From Bacteroidia bacterium (lineage in GTDB: Bacteria; Bacteroidota; Bacteroidia; SpSt-205): a DNA stretch of 6,751 nt. Location: the NCBI GenBank assembly GCA_025060275.1, contig JANXCJ010000112.1:1-6751 (forward strand). The letters run 5' to 3'. Within the stretch, counting starts at the first letter, position 1; each line of letters opens with the position of its first letter. Positions 6,170 through 6,751 of the stretch are shown here, piece by piece. Position numbers and translations under genes: made by a program. The notes under the pieces were generated by a model. That model did not search any database, had not been told where the DNA came from, and saw nothing but the letters and a program-made list of their open reading frames with translations.

Positions 6170-6712
6170 TTACTTTTTAGCCGCTTCTTTCGGACCGTAC
6201 TTAGATTTTATAGCTCCTACGTGAGCCTCTATTTCGGACTTGACTTGGCTAAGTTGCTGACTTATCCCATCTACTTTACCCACCACACCAGAAACTTTTG
6301 CCTTTATCCCTTCCCAAGCTGATTTGAGCTCCTCTTCTTTCTTTGACTGCATCGCTAAGCTATCTACGAAACCTTGAGCTTCGCTGAGAGCACTATTCAG
6401 CTCCCCTTCTAAAGCGGCGATGTCAGAAGCTACCTTTCTAGCTTGTTCGGTGAGAGAATTCACTTTTTCCATTATCTCCTTGTCCTTCTCCACCTTGTCT
6501 GTCCATACCTTCCCAAGCTCGCCTTTGAGAGAGGCAAAAGGGTCTTGGAGGTTAGCAGCTTCACTTTTGAGTGGATTGAGCTTTTCGGAGGCAGTCTTTA
6601 GGTCATTAAGTTCCGTTGTTACCTGCTGAATAAATTCCTTACTAGGCCCACTACTGCAGGCCGTTAAGGCCCATAATAGGGCTGTTCCGATGATTACTCT
6701 CGTGTACCGCAT
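6170..6712 (-). CDS. Predicted helical (coiled-coil) lipoprotein of unknown function
   Basis: A 180-residue protein with a clear lipoprotein signal peptide: basic n-region (MRYTR), hydrophobic core, and lipobox LTAC with Cys19. After the short linker SSGPS, residues about 25-172 are almost free of Pro and aromatic residues and rich in Glu, Lys, Leu, Ala, Ser and Val in heptad-like spacing, so a long alpha-helical or coiled-coil structure is expected. The tail is Lys-rich (KYGPKEAAKK). The residues after Cys lack the acidic cluster of known Bacteroidota surface-export signals, so it may stay on the periplasmic face; that is inference. I recognise no family; it could be a structural or tethering lipoprotein. 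It has its own -7 box 20 bases upstream of the ATG and an intrinsic terminator after the stop, so it is most likely monocistronic and separate from the export operon. Confidence 0.88.
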   Translation of the reverse strand: MRYTRVIIGTALLWALTACSSGPSKEFIQQVTTELNDLKTASEKLNPLKSEAANLQDPFASLKGELGKVWTDKVEKDKEIMEKVNSLTEQARKVASDIAALEGELNSALSEAQGFVDSLAMQSKKEEELKSAWEGIKAKVSGVVGKVDGISQQLSQVKSEIEAHVGAIKSKYGPKEAAKK

Positions 6713-6731
6713 AGTGTGTGTGTTTGGAGCG

Positions 6732-6739
6732 CAAAGGTA
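6732..6739 (-). promoter_or_regulatory. -7 promoter box (TACCTTTG) of the lipoprotein gene
   Basis: The minus strand reads TACCTTTG, an exact TAnnTTTG box, ending 19 bases before the lipoprotein ATG (6712). The matching -33 TTG would lie at about 6757-6765, beyond the window, so only half of the promoter can be seen. Transcription should start near 6727, giving a leader of about 15 bases that has no Shine-Dalgarno sequence, consistent with Bacteroidota translation. Confidence 0.6.
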
Positions 6740-6751
6740 CTACATTTTTCT

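Overview
The window reads as a chromosomal fragment of a Bacteroidota bacterium; I would not go below phylum. The evidence is as follows. Two (possibly more) promoter -7 boxes fit the Bacteroidota form TAnnTTTG. Start codons lack convincing Shine-Dalgarno sequences. Two signal peptides end in Ala-Gln with Gln at the predicted +1 position. The OPX protein carries a C-terminal hydrophobic helix, and the BY-kinase has a Gly-Tyr tail. Base composition looks mid-40s % G+C by eye. Every gene is on the minus strand, so transcription runs from high to low coordinates, and no stretch longer than about 100 bases lacks a gene.

Layout in the direction of transcription. (1) 6712-6170: a stand-alone predicted coiled-coil lipoprotein with its own -7 promoter box just upstream and a strong intrinsic terminator just downstream. 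(2) 6085-106: a tightly packed run of seven genes that looks like one operon. It begins with an exopolysaccharide export/control module: an outer-membrane OPX (Wza-type) lipoprotein, a fused chain-length regulator/BY-type tyrosine autokinase (Wzc-type), and a PHP-family (CpsB/YwqE-type) protein-tyrosine phosphatase. It continues with an unrecognised single-span membrane protein, dihydroneopterin aldolase (FolB), a secreted cyclophilin-type peptidyl-prolyl isomerase, and a soluble PP2C-family Ser/Thr phosphatase. Junctions are an 8-base gap, two ATGA stop/start overlaps, and three longer overlaps of 43, 35 and 17 bases. (3) Below 106: a promoter with both -33 and -7 elements drives a further gene, of which only the first 28 codons (signal peptide plus a Glu/Arg-rich mature start) lie in the window.

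How the genes work together. The first three genes form a familiar set. The kinase polymerises and autophosphorylates on its Tyr tail while bridging to the OPX outer-membrane channel, and the PHP phosphatase resets it; cycling of this state controls polymer length and export. No glycosyltransferase, flippase, polymerase or sugar-nucleotide gene is present, so the polymer itself must be made from genes elsewhere. The downstream genes have no obvious biochemical link to export and may simply share transcription, although it is noteworthy that a Tyr phosphatase and a Ser/Thr phosphatase sit in the same run. I found no CRISPR array, mobile element, tRNA or rRNA. Most of the window is conventional; the least explained parts are the small membrane protein at 1736-2218, the secreted E/R-rich protein cut off at base 1, and the hairpin in front of the export operon.
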